From contig OZ240665.1 of assembly GCA_965198565.1 (NCBI GenBank), forward strand, positions 2,852,001 through 2,916,000: a stretch of 64,000 nucleotides of DNA, in the 5' to 3' direction. The DNA is from LMUY01 sp965198565 (GTDB lineage: Bacteria; Pseudomonadota; Alphaproteobacteria; Acetobacterales; Acetobacteraceae). Position 1 is the stretch's first letter; every line of letters begins with the position of its first letter. This document shows, piece by piece, positions 41,664 to 48,915 of the stretch. Below the pieces are notes generated by a model. The model ran no database searches. It was given only the letters and a program-made list of their open reading frames with translations, and was not told the origin of the DNA. The translations under genes were made by a program, and so were the position numbers.

Positions 41664-43541
41664 ATGGCCGACACTCCCACTCTCCCGCGCCGCCTCGTCC
41701 TGCTCACGCCGCTCGCCGGGCTTGCCGCGGCTTCGCTGCCCGAAGCGAGCCAAGCCAGCGCCCTGGAAGATGGCGGCCTGACGGCGACGGAACGCCGCAC
41801 CCGCGCGATCAAAATCCGCGACGACGCCACCCAGCAGGCGCTCGGCAAGGCATTTCCCGATCACCCCACCAATGGCGACGAGGACGAGATCACGGTCAAC
41901 GGCGCGCCGACCTACATTGCCAACTACTCGAAGGGCTTGCCCCACAACGAGTATGGCGAAGTCGACCCGGCAGCCTATCGCGTCATGCTCGATGCCCTGG
42001 CCAGCGGCAAGCCGGAAGCCTTCGAGATCATCCCGCTCGGCGCCTTGAGTGCCGGAGAAACCGCCGCCGGGCACCTGCCGGAGATGGCGCAATCGCGCAC
42101 CACGGGGACGCGGTTCTATCGCGCCCATGCCGAGCGCGCCTTGCTCAGCGCCGACTCGCAGCAGATGCGCCTGGTCGATCCGCAGGCTGCCCTCGCCTTC
42201 GATCTGGAGGGGGGCGACAGCCACGGCTTCGCCATTCCGGCGCCGCCGAGCTTCCGCAGCAAGGAGATCATCGGTGAAATCGCCGAGAGCTACTGGATGG
42301 CTTTGGCGCGGGACGTTCCGTTCAACCGATATGGTGCCGCCCCGGGCGCCCCGGCGCAGGCCATCGCCGCGCTCCAGCAGTTCGCGGAGTTCCGCGGCCC
42401 CGAGGCAAAGGATGCGGTAAGCCCGCAGACGCTGTTCCGCGACACCGGGCCGGGCAACTTGGTCGGTCCCTATGTTTCACAGTTCCTGGTCTTGGCAATA
42501 CCGTTCGGCGCCTACCAACTCCCGCAGAAGGTTGTGTTCAGCTTTCCGAACGACCCGGTGTTCATGATCACGGCAAAGGATTGGCTCGACCGGCAGCGCG
42601 GCATGGACCCAGGCGACAACCCGACGCTCAATCCCACCCCGAAATACATCTATCGCGGCCGTGACCTCACCAGCTTCGTCCATATCGACGAGCTGTTTCA
42701 AGCCTATCTCAATGCTGCGCTGCTGATGGGGGCGCCCCCGGCGCGAGGCGGGCTGGGAGCGCTGCACAATCGCGGCAATCCCTATGATGGCTACGTTCCG
42801 GGCACAAACCCGCCAATGGTGCGCGTGTCCACCCAAGTCGGTTTCGGCACCTTGGGCGAGCCCAACATCAAGAGCGTGGTGGCAGAGGTCGCGACGCGGG
42901 CGCTGAAGGCCGTCTGGTATGAGAAATGGTCGGTGCATCGCCGGCTGCGGCCCGAGGTGTTCGCCGGCCGGGTCCATTTCCAGCGTAGCGGCGCTCGCCA
43001 CTATCCGTTCGACCCGGCGGAGTTCGCCAAGCTGACGCCGACGCTGGACGCGGTGGAGGCGTTCAACACCTCGAAGAAAGGGGAGGGCGTGTTTCTTCCG
43101 ATGGCCTTCCCGGAAGGCTCGCCGCTGCATCCTTCGTATGGCGCCGGCCACGCGACGGTGGCAGCCGCCTGTGCCACGATCTTGAAGGGCTTCTATGAAG
43201 GCAGCCTCACGTTCGCCGACCTGAAGGCGCCGATCTACATCCCGAGTGATGACGGCACCACGCTGCACAACCTGCAGATGGGGGATTTCGCCGGCTACAG
43301 CTACGACGACCTGAGCAAGCGCATGACGCTCGGCGGCGAGATCGACAAGTTGGCAAGCAATGTGAGCCTTGGCCGCAACTTCGCCGGCGTACACTGGCGG
43401 TCCGACCACACGTGGTCGATCAAGCTCGGCGAAGCCGTCGGGCTCGAACTGCTGCAGCAATTCGCCGACACCTACAACGAGAGGATCAGCTTCCACCTGC
43501 GCAAGTTCAACGGCCACGAGGTGGTGATCACCAAGATTTAG
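41664..43541 (+). CDS. Vanadium-dependent haloperoxidase-like / PAP2 family protein
   Basis: A 625-residue exported protein; the N-terminus PRRLVLLTPLAGLAAASLP looks like a Tat/Sec signal. The C-terminal PAP2/haloperoxidase vanadate-binding site is visible: EKWSVHRRLRPE (Lys and Arg eight apart, as in red-algal bromoperoxidases), LHPSYGAGHATVAAAC (Gly-His kept, but Ala where Ser is common), and GRNFAGVHWRSDHTW (Arg and His). Activity may be halide oxidation or phosphatase. GGAG lies upstream of ATG 41664. The stop codon is at the edge of the right repeat element. Base composition is less GC-rich than neighbours. Confidence 0.85.
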   Translation: MADTPTLPRRLVLLTPLAGLAAASLPEASQASALEDGGLTATERRTRAIKIRDDATQQALGKAFPDHPTNGDEDEITVNGAPTYIANYSKGLPHNEYGEVDPAAYRVMLDALASGKPEAFEIIPLGALSAGETAAGHLPEMAQSRTTGTRFYRAHAERALLSADSQQMRLVDPQAALAFDLEGGDSHGFAIPAPPSFRSKEIIGEIAESYWMALARDVPFNRYGAAPGAPAQAIAALQQFAEFRGPEAKDAVSPQTLFRDTGPGNLVGPYVSQFLVLAIPFGAYQLPQKVVFSFPNDPVFMITAKDWLDRQRGMDPGDNPTLNPTPKYIYRGRDLTSFVHIDELFQAYLNAALLMGAPPARGGLGALHNRGNPYDGYVPGTNPPMVRVSTQVGFGTLGEPNIKSVVAEVATRALKAVWYEKWSVHRRLRPEVFAGRVHFQRSGARHYPFDPAEFAKLTPTLDAVEAFNTSKKGEGVFLPMAFPEGSPLHPSYGAGHATVAAACATILKGFYEGSLTFADLKAPIYIPSDDGTTLHNLQMGDFAGYSYDDLSKRMTLGGEIDKLASNVSLGRNFAGVHWRSDHTWSIKLGEAVGLELLQQFADTYNERISFHLRKFNGHEVVITKI

Positions 43542-43640
43542 AGCCTGATCGCATCAGGTTGAATAAACCTGATGCGTGAATCAGCCTCTCAAACAAAGAG
43601 TTACATGATTGCTTCGCCTATCAGAAGCAATCATGCTCTA
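43539..43640. repeat. ~103-bp two-hairpin element, right copy (inverted)
   Basis: Reverse-complement copy of the element at 40695-40798, with both palindromes and the CTTTGTTTGAGAGGCTGATT core conserved. It begins at the stop codon of the haloperoxidase-like gene and ends 12 bases from the phhB stop. Confidence 0.93.
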
Positions 43641-43651
43641 GGTCTAGACAG

Positions 43652-43936
43652 TCAGGTGAGCGCGTCGATCGCCTGGGCTAGACTTACGTCCAACTGCGTC
43701 AGGCCACCCGCATCATGCGTGGTGAGGGTGATCTGAACGCGGTTGTAGACATTCGACCAGGTCGGGTGATGGTCGAGCTTCTCGGCCAGCAGCGCCACCC
43801 GGGACATGAAGCCCCAGGCGGCGCTGAAACCCTCGAAACGAAACTCCCGCACCAACCCGTCTGGCTGAGCGCGCCAGGCGGGCAGGGCGGTGGCAAGCGA
43901 CGCAATCTCCGCCTCGGTGAGGCGTGGCGGAGCCAT
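43652..43936 (-). CDS. phhB: 4a-hydroxytetrahydrobiopterin dehydratase
   Basis: A 94-residue pterin-recycling enzyme (PCD/DCoH). Family motif EKLDHHPTWSNVYNRVQITL followed by THDAGGLTQLD is complete, and RFEGFSAAWGFMSRVALLAE is typical. ATG 43936. phhA (phenylalanine hydroxylase) is not nearby; standalone copies often serve molybdopterin or folate-type metabolism, which cannot be told here. Confidence 0.95.
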   Translation of the reverse strand: MAPPRLTEAEIASLATALPAWRAQPDGLVREFRFEGFSAAWGFMSRVALLAEKLDHHPTWSNVYNRVQITLTTHDAGGLTQLDVSLAQAIDALT

Positions 43937-43945
43937 CGCCGGGAC

Positions 43946-44146
43946 TTACTTGCCAGACTTGATTTGGTCGAGCTGCTGCTGGTTCAGCTTGGCAACCTCG
44001 GCGTCGCCCTTGTCGTTGCCCTTGTCGTTGGCCTTGTTGACGTTGGTGTAGGGGTGCTTGGCGTTTGCGGCCAAGGCGGACACCGGTGTCAGCGTCCAGG
44101 CGAGCATCGGCAGGGCAGTGGCGCAGATCAGTGCGAGCGACTTCAT
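43946..44146 (-). CDS. Small secreted Asn/Lys-rich protein
   Basis: A 66-residue protein with a signal peptide (MKSLALICATALPMLAWTLT, cleavage near SALAA). The mature part is highly polar with a short internal repeat (NDKGNDKGDAEVAKLNQQQL). No family recognised. It lies 50 bases after the hydratase gene and 9 bases before phhB, all co-oriented. Confidence 0.65.
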   Translation of the reverse strand: MKSLALICATALPMLAWTLTPVSALAANAKHPYTNVNKANDKGNDKGDAEVAKLNQQQLDQIKSGK

Positions 44147-44196
44147 GGCTTTCTCCTAACAAAAGCAAGGCATGCAGTCGCAACGCCGCGGAGCCG

Positions 44197-44790
44197 TTAC
44201 GGTTGCGGCACCGTGACGCCGATCATGTCGCCTTCCGTCACAATCGCCGCGAGCTGTGTTTCGGTCCAGCCCTCGGTGCCGGCCGGGCGCAGCGGCAGCA
44301 CCATCCAGCGGTAGTCGGCCGTGCTGTCGACGACGCGGATGGTGGTGCCCGGCGGCAATTCGGTGTGCCACTCGCGCAGCACGCCCGCCGGGTCGCGCAC
44401 GGCGCGGGCGCGGTAGGCGGCGGACTTGAACCAGAACGGCGGATAGCCGAGCACGGCGCGCGGATAGCAGGAGCACAAGGTGCAGACGACCAGGTGGTGC
44501 AGGCCGGGTTCGTTGGCCAGCACGCCGAGCGGAGGCGCGCCCTGCATGGCGATGCCGAGCTGGTCGGCGGCGGCGGCACCGTCCTGCAGCATCAGGGCGC
44601 GATACGCCGGGTCGGTCCAGGCGCGGGCCACCATGCGGGCGCCCTGGGCGGGGCTGGCGCTGTCGGAACTGCGCATCCGCTCGGCGAGGTCGGCGTCGCC
44701 CACTAGGTTTTTGGCCGCCAACAGACCGCGTAGGGCGGCGAGCAGGCGATCCGGATCGGCCGCGAGCAGGTCTAGGCCGGCTGTAGCCAT
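44197..44790 (-). CDS. Nitrile hydratase alpha-type / thiocyanate hydrolase gamma-type subunit
   Basis: A 197-residue metal-binding subunit. The diagnostic metal claw CTLCSCYPR is present (VVCTLCSCYPRAVLGYPPFW); threonine before the second Cys points to the cobalt type. WTDPAYRALMLQDGAAAADQ and REWHTELPPGTTIRVVDSTA are also typical. The two flanking cysteines are normally oxidised after translation. The partner beta subunit is split into two genes upstream, the arrangement of thiocyanate hydrolase scnB-scnA-scnC. Either nitrile or thiocyanate could be the substrate. ATG 44790, overlapping the previous gene by 19 bases. Confidence 0.88.
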   Translation of the reverse strand: MATAGLDLLAADPDRLLAALRGLLAAKNLVGDADLAERMRSSDSASPAQGARMVARAWTDPAYRALMLQDGAAAADQLGIAMQGAPPLGVLANEPGLHHLVVCTLCSCYPRAVLGYPPFWFKSAAYRARAVRDPAGVLREWHTELPPGTTIRVVDSTADYRWMVLPLRPAGTEGWTETQLAAIVTEGDMIGVTVPQP

Positions 44791-45047
44791 GGCTCGAATA
44801 CCTCCACCAGCAATTGGGCGGCGGGCGCGCCGGGCCAGATCTCGGCCGGGGTGAACGCCACGTGATACAGCGGCAGGCGGGCGGCAGGGCGGCGGAACGC
44901 GAGGTCTTCCGGGTTCGGGAAGTCGCCCAGATGGCGCACCACCACGCCGGATTGGCCGCGCAGATAATGCGGCGTGCGGACATGCGCCGGCCCCGGCCGC
45001 TCCGGCCACTCGGCCTTGACGCGAACGGCGGTGCCCGGCGCGATCAC
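44772..45047 (-). CDS. Nitrile hydratase beta C-terminal-half protein (ScnA-like)
   Basis: A 91-residue protein equal to the SH3-like C-terminal domain of nitrile hydratase beta: GTAVRVKAEWPERPGPAHVR and TPHYLRGQSGVVVRHLGDFP followed by PLYHVAFTPAEIWPG. GTG 45047 overlaps the preceding gene's stop (GTGA). In thiocyanate hydrolase this half is the separate alpha subunit. The independent gene is intact, so the split is real and not a frameshift: both halves have proper starts and stops in coupled frames. Confidence 0.85.
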   Translation of the reverse strand: MIAPGTAVRVKAEWPERPGPAHVRTPHYLRGQSGVVVRHLGDFPNPEDLAFRRPAARLPLYHVAFTPAEIWPGAPAAQLLVEVFEPWLQPA

Positions 45048-45355
45048 GCCAGCGCCGCCCGGAGTTCCTCGGCGCTGATCACCCCGCGGGCGAGCAGATT
45101 GTCGGCGATGGAGCGAATCCAGCGCTGATAATAGCTCAGGCGGTGGTAATCCGCTTCCGGAATGGCCTCGATGCCGCGCCGGAGCTCGTCCGTGCCCATC
45201 AAGCCCTGGGCGCGCAGCACGCCGCAGAGTGCGTCTACCTCGCGATCGAACTGGGTGAGCGGGTGAGCCGACGTGTCGATCGGCTCGCAGAGGAACCGGG
45301 GGACGCCGCCCAGGTCGTGATGGGCGCGGGCCGGGGCGTCGGCGGGCTCGTTCAT
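45044..45355 (-). CDS. Nitrile hydratase beta N-terminal-half protein (ScnB-like)
   Basis: A 103-residue helical protein equal to the N-terminal half of nitrile hydratase beta: HHDLGGVPRF near the start, FDREVDALCGVLRAQGL, then YHRLSYYQRWIRSIADNLLA and GVISAEELRAAL. The arginines in this segment are near those that hydrogen-bond the oxidised cysteines in the family. A nitrile hydratase accessory-protein role is the alternative. ATG 45355 overlaps the stop of the SH3 protein gene (ATGA). Confidence 0.8.
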   Translation of the reverse strand: MNEPADAPARAHHDLGGVPRFLCEPIDTSAHPLTQFDREVDALCGVLRAQGLMGTDELRRGIEAIPEADYHRLSYYQRWIRSIADNLLARGVISAEELRAALA

Positions 45356-45984
45356 TGTATTCCCTCGCCGGGCAGGATGCCCCAGAACGCAGTGCGCTTC
45401 AGCCAGCCATGATAGTCGGCCACCTGCACCTGACACCAGGTGGCGGCGGGCTCGCAACTGCGCAAGCGGCCGATCACGCCGGGCTTGACGCGGGCGACGG
45501 GGCTGGCGGTGTCGCGCGGGTCGGCGCGGACGACCTGCTCGCCCCCCGTGACGACGAAGGTGCGGCGTCCGGTGAGGGTCGCCTGGTGCACCCAGCCCTT
45601 GACGCCCTCCGGGTCCGACACGAGGCGCCAGACTTCGAACTCGCGCTCGATTTCCACCGGCAGGTCGCGCCGTTTGTAGACCCAGTCGATCGGGTAGCGC
45701 ACGCCGGGGCCGGAGCGCAGGTTCACGTCGTCGGTCTTGAGCGAGGCGAAGCGGGGCAGCGGCAGGCCGGTGACGCTGCCCTTGGCGGGTTCGGCGGGCT
45801 TGGGCGGCTCGGGTGCTGGCGTGGGGGCGGCGGGGACTGGCGCGGGGACGGAGGCGGGGTGGATCGGGGTCTTGTGGGTGGCGGGTTTGGCTGGGGTGTG
45901 ATGCTGGCTGGCGGTGGGCGCGGCGTGGGCGGTGACGGTCCAGGCTAGGGCGATTGCGGCGGCGGCGGCCAAGCGTACGATCAT
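45352..45984 (-). CDS. Exported bacterial SH3-domain protein
   Basis: A 210-residue protein: signal peptide MIVRLAAAAAIALAWTVTAH, a Pro/Ala/Lys linker (residues 20-70), and an SH3-type region FASLKTDDVNLRSGPGVRYP with WVYKRRDLPVEIEREFEVWR, then a second SH3-like repeat (ARVKPGVIGRLRSCEPAATW) ending WCQVQVADYHGWLKR. SH3 proteins of this kind are common in alphaproteobacteria and are thought to bind cell wall or metal. GGAGGGG lies just before ATG 45984. It is in the hydratase operon, stop overlapping the next start. Confidence 0.85.
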   Translation of the reverse strand: MIVRLAAAAAIALAWTVTAHAAPTASQHHTPAKPATHKTPIHPASVPAPVPAAPTPAPEPPKPAEPAKGSVTGLPLPRFASLKTDDVNLRSGPGVRYPIDWVYKRRDLPVEIEREFEVWRLVSDPEGVKGWVHQATLTGRRTFVVTGGEQVVRADPRDTASPVARVKPGVIGRLRSCEPAATWCQVQVADYHGWLKRTAFWGILPGEGIQ

Positions 45985-46022
45985 ACCCCTCCCTGCCAAG
46001 ACTGGGCGAATCCGGTCAAGCC

Positions 46023-46400
46023 TCAACAGGTGACGATGGCCGCCTCGCCCACCGCGGAGAGGAAGGTGGCGACCCCCGCCACCGTCACCTGGGGGAGCAA
46101 GCCCGCCGGGTCGATCGCCTCGGCGCGCAGCCCGGCCTCGCAGGCGATCAGGCTGACGCCGAGTTCGACCGCCGCCTCCCGCAACGTCGCCAGCCCGGCC
46201 ACGCCACGGGCCACGATCCGCGCGTCACGCTCGGCGCCGTCCAAACCGCGCCAGTCGGCAAGCAAGGCGCGGCAGCCGCCATTGGTGGCGAACAGCGTCA
46301 CCTCGCGGCCGAGCGCCGCCGCTCCGGTCGCCAGCACGAAGGCGTAGTGCGCCCGCTCATGGGTGCCGGAAAGCAGCAGGACACCCAAGCGCTCAGGCAT
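46023..46400 (-). CDS. DsrE-like small sulfur-relay family protein
   Basis: A 125-residue protein resembling the DsrE/DsrF-like fold: GVLLLSGTHERAHYAFVLAT at the start, VTLFATNGGCRAL in the second strand, and LGVSLIACEAGLRAEAID with a Cys at the position used for sulfur transfer in some members. ATG 46400 is eight bases after the stop of the E1-like gene. It may act on sulfur or redox chemistry; the link to the hydratase is an inference from the operon. Confidence 0.75.
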   Translation of the reverse strand: MPERLGVLLLSGTHERAHYAFVLATGAAALGREVTLFATNGGCRALLADWRGLDGAERDARIVARGVAGLATLREAAVELGVSLIACEAGLRAEAIDPAGLLPQVTVAGVATFLSAVGEAAIVTC

Positions 46401-46408
46401 GGGGCCGC

Positions 46409-47194
46409 TCAGCCATGCGCCGACAGGTCGTGGATGCTGGGGTGATCGCCGCAGACCGGGCAGGCCGGGTCGCGCGGCAGGGTGATGGTGCGGAAACGGG
46501 CGCCCAGCGCGTCCCAGATCAGCAGGCGGCCGGCCAGGCTGTCGCCGATGCCGAGGAGTTCCTTCAGCACCTCGGTGGCCTGCAGGCTGCCCATCACCCC
46601 CGTGACGGCGCCCAGCACCCCGGCCTCGCCGCAGGTGGGCACGGAGCCGGGCGGCGGCGGGGTCGGATGCAGGCAGCGATAGCACGGGCCGCCGGGCTTG
46701 AAGGTCGCCAATTGGCCATCGAAGCGGAGCACCGCCGCGGATACCAGCGTCTTGCCGGCCAGCACGCAGGCGTCGTTGAGCAGGAATCGGGTGTCGAAGT
46801 TGTCGCTGCCGTCGCAGACCAGGTCGTAGGCGTCCACCAGGGCGCGGGCATTGGCGGCGGTCAGGCGGGTGGGGTGGGGTAGGGTGCGAGTGGCGGGGTT
46901 CAGCGCGGCCACGGCAGCGGCGAGCGAGGCGACCTTGCCGGCGCCGACCCGCTCCGTGGTGTGGCCGATCTGGCGTTGCAGGTTGGAGAGTTCGACCGTG
47001 TCGTCGTCGACGATGCCGATGGTGCCGACGCCGGCGGCGGCGAGATAGAGCACCAGCGGGCAGCCCAGCCCTCCGGCGCCGACCACCAGCACGCGGGCGG
47101 CGAGCAGCTTGGCCTGCCCGGTGCCGCCGACCTCGGCCAGCAGGATGTTGCGCGAGTAGCGGGTGATCTGGTCGTCTGTGAAGTCGAGGTCCAT
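46409..47194 (-). CDS. MoeB/ThiF/HesA-family E1-like adenylyltransferase
   Basis: A 261-residue ATP-dependent enzyme that adenylates a ubiquitin-like sulfur carrier (MoaD or ThiS). RYSRNILLAEVGGTGQAKLL, the nucleotide site VLVVGAGGLGCPLVLYL, DDDTVELSNLQRQIGHTTE, CDGSDNFDTRFLLND and the zinc pairs CYRCLHP and CPVCGDH are all present. No ThiS or MoaD gene is adjacent. ATG 47194. First gene of the hydratase operon by position. MoeB versus ThiF is not resolved. Confidence 0.93.
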   Translation of the reverse strand: MDLDFTDDQITRYSRNILLAEVGGTGQAKLLAARVLVVGAGGLGCPLVLYLAAAGVGTIGIVDDDTVELSNLQRQIGHTTERVGAGKVASLAAAVAALNPATRTLPHPTRLTAANARALVDAYDLVCDGSDNFDTRFLLNDACVLAGKTLVSAAVLRFDGQLATFKPGGPCYRCLHPTPPPPGSVPTCGEAGVLGAVTGVMGSLQATEVLKELLGIGDSLAGRLLIWDALGARFRTITLPRDPACPVCGDHPSIHDLSAHG

Positions 47195-47221
47195 GGCGGA
47201 AGCCTCTGTTCTTGCAGCTTA

Positions 47222-47330
47222 TTCTCCCTCTCCCTCTGAGAGAGGTCCGGGGTGAGGGGGCGGGCGGGGTCGGTGATTGCGGGTGGCACCCTCACCCAAC
47301 CCGCTCCCAGAGGGGAAGGGCTTTTCGATG
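47222..47330. repeat. Palindrome pair between nusG and the E1-like gene
   Basis: Facing, slightly decayed modules at 47224-47260 and 47288-47323 fill the 156-bp gap. In most bacteria rplK would follow nusG; here this repeat and a different operon do. Confidence 0.8.
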
Positions 47331-47350
47331 AGGAGAGTGGCGGGCGGGCG

Positions 47351-47881
47351 CTAGACCTTTTCCACCTGGCCGTATTCCAGGTCCACCGGGGTCGAGCGGC
47401 CGAAGATGGAGACGCTGACCTTCACCCGGCCCTTCTCCTCGTCCACCTCTTCCACCGTGCCGTTGAACGAGGTGAACGGCCCGTCGGCCACCCGCACCTG
47501 CTCGCCCACCTCGAACAGCACCGCGGGGCGGGGACGCTCCACGCCCTCGGCGGATTGCTTGATGATGCGGTCGGCCTCGGCCTCGCTGATGGCTTGCGGC
47601 TTGGTCTTGCTGCCGAGGAAGCCGGTGACCTTCGGCGTGTCCTTGATCAGGTGCCAGGTGTCGTCGGTCATCTCCATCTTCACCAGCACGTAGCCGGGGA
47701 AGAACTTGCGCTCCGCCTGCACCTTCTGGCCGCGCTTGAGTTCCACCACCTCTTCGGCGGGAACCAGCACGTCGTCCACCAGGTCAGCCAAGCCCTTGCG
47801 GGCAGCCTGCTCCTTCACCTGCTCGGCGATCTTCTTTTCGAAGCCCGAATAGACATGCACGACATACCAACGCTTCGCCAC
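47351..47881 (-). CDS. nusG: Transcription termination/antitermination factor NusG
   Basis: A 176-residue general transcription elongation factor. The NGN domain begins RWYVVHVYSGFEKKIAEQVK and has RKFFPGYVLVKMEMTDDTWH; the KOW domain has VRVADGPFTSFNGTVEEVDE. GTG 47881. It is the last gene of a secE-nusG unit; ribosomal protein genes rplKAJL do not follow. Confidence 0.98.
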   Translation of the reverse strand: MAKRWYVVHVYSGFEKKIAEQVKEQAARKGLADLVDDVLVPAEEVVELKRGQKVQAERKFFPGYVLVKMEMTDDTWHLIKDTPKVTGFLGSKTKPQAISEAEADRIIKQSAEGVERPRPAVLFEVGEQVRVADGPFTSFNGTVEEVDEEKGRVKVSVSIFGRSTPVDLEYGQVEKV

Positions 47882-47935
47882 GACTTGCCAACCCCACGCG
47901 CCGAGCCCGACCCGGGCCCCAGCGTACCAAATACT

Positions 47936-48130
47936 CTACAACGAGCTGCCGAACAGCGCCCGCACGCCCAAGCCGCCGACCTGGTCGACGATGAAGAAGA
48001 ACACCGCCGCCGCCGCCGCCATCGCAAACACCAGTCCCGTCGTCACCAGCGTCTCCTTGCGGCCCGGCCAGGTGACCTTGGCGACCTCGGCACGAACCTC
48101 GCGGACGAATTGAACCGGCGTGAACGCCAC
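47936..48130 (-). CDS. secE: Protein translocase subunit SecE
   Basis: A 64-residue single-helix subunit of SecYEG. FVREVRAEVAKVTWPGRKET is the amphipathic signature, followed by the transmembrane helix (GLVFAMAAAAAVFFFIVDQV). GTG 48130 fits the usual short alphaproteobacterial form; an upstream frame would include tRNA sequence. tRNA-Trp precedes it on the same strand, the standard tRNA-Trp-secE-nusG order. Confidence 0.96.
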   Translation of the reverse strand: MAFTPVQFVREVRAEVAKVTWPGRKETLVTTGLVFAMAAAAAVFFFIVDQVGGLGVRALFGSSL

Positions 48131-48163
48131 AGCAGTGCTCTCCCGAATCCAGGCGGCCCGGGA

Positions 48164-48240
48164 TGGCAGGGGCGGAGGGTCTCGAACCCGCAACCTCCGG
48201 TTTTGGAGACCGGCGCTCTAGCCAATTGAGCTACACCCCT
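48164..48240 (-). tRNA. tRNA-Trp (anticodon CCA)
   Basis: On the minus strand a full cloverleaf: acceptor AGGGGTG with CGCCCCT, D-arm GCTCAATTGGCTAGAGC, anticodon loop CTCCAAA inside a CCGGT/ACCGG stem, T-arm with GGTTCGAGACC, discriminator G and genome-encoded CCA. It lies 33 bases before secE. Confidence 0.97.
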
Positions 48241-48344
48241 GCACGGCCCGAGCGCGCAGGGGCGGTATCAAGAGCGACCCGGCGCTTATGTCAAGACGCC
48301 TCTTGCTGGCCGCCAGACGCTCGGCTACCTGAAGCCAGCCGGTC

Positions 48345-48420
48345 GCGGGCGTAGCTCAGTTGGTAGAGCGTCAGATTTCCAATCTGAATGTCACGAGTTC
48401 GAACCTCGTCGCCCGCTCCA
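48345..48420 (+). tRNA. tRNA-Gly (anticodon TCC)
   Basis: Cloverleaf of 76 bases: acceptor GCGGGCG with CGCCCGC, D-arm GCTCAGTTGGTAGAGC, anticodon stem CAGAT/ATCTG with loop TTTCCAA, T-arm GAGTTCGAACCTC, discriminator T and encoded CCA. Confidence 0.97.
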
Positions 48421-48617
48421 GTGCTCCACGCCAACCCGCCTGGTTCTGTCGTTTTATTGCGGGCGAAAGAGTGTGTCTGTCCTGCCATCATGCGGTAATA
48501 GAGCGGTCTGCAGCCGCCTTGGCGCACGGCGGCAAACCATGCTAAGCGCCCGGCTTGCCTCGAATGGGGCTGCTGCACGCCTGGTTACGGCATCTGGCCG
48601 ACATGATTGGAAGAAAG

Positions 48618-48857
48618 ATGAGCGAGATCGCCGACAAGGTTAAAAAGATCGTCGTCGAACACCTTGGTGTCGAAGAGACCAAAGTGACACCGGAGGCTTC
48701 GTTCATCGACGACCTCGGTGCGGACAGCTTGGACACGGTGGAACTGGTCATGGCCTTCGAAGAGGCGTTCGGAGTCGAAATCCCGGAGGATGCCGCCGAG
48801 AAGATCGGCACCGTGAAAGACGCCATCGACTACATCGAAAAGCAAAAGGCCGCCTGA
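48618..48857 (+). CDS. acpP: Acyl carrier protein
   Basis: A 79-residue carrier of growing acyl chains. The 4'-phosphopantetheine serine is in DDLGADSLDTVELVMAFEEA. ATG 48618 with GGAAGAAAG upstream; the acidic helices are complete. The 197-bp gap from tRNA-Gly holds the promoter but no clear motif. fabD and fabG, usual upstream genes, are absent. Confidence 0.98.
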   Translation: MSEIADKVKKIVVEHLGVEETKVTPEASFIDDLGADSLDTVELVMAFEEAFGVEIPEDAAEKIGTVKDAIDYIEKQKAA

Positions 48858-48915
48858 GCCCACCCATTTGGGCACAGGATCGATAAGGCTGATCGATAAG
48901 GCTGGGGGACCGGGT

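Noticed and set aside
44772..45355. Frameshifted beta subunit of nitrile hydratase
   Set aside because: Both halves have their own start and stop in coupled overlaps and match the natural split in thiocyanate hydrolase, so this is a two-gene arrangement.
48164..48420. Integration site with a genomic island at the tRNA genes
   Set aside because: No integrase, no duplicated tRNA end and the flanks are core genes (secE, nusG, acpP, fabF).
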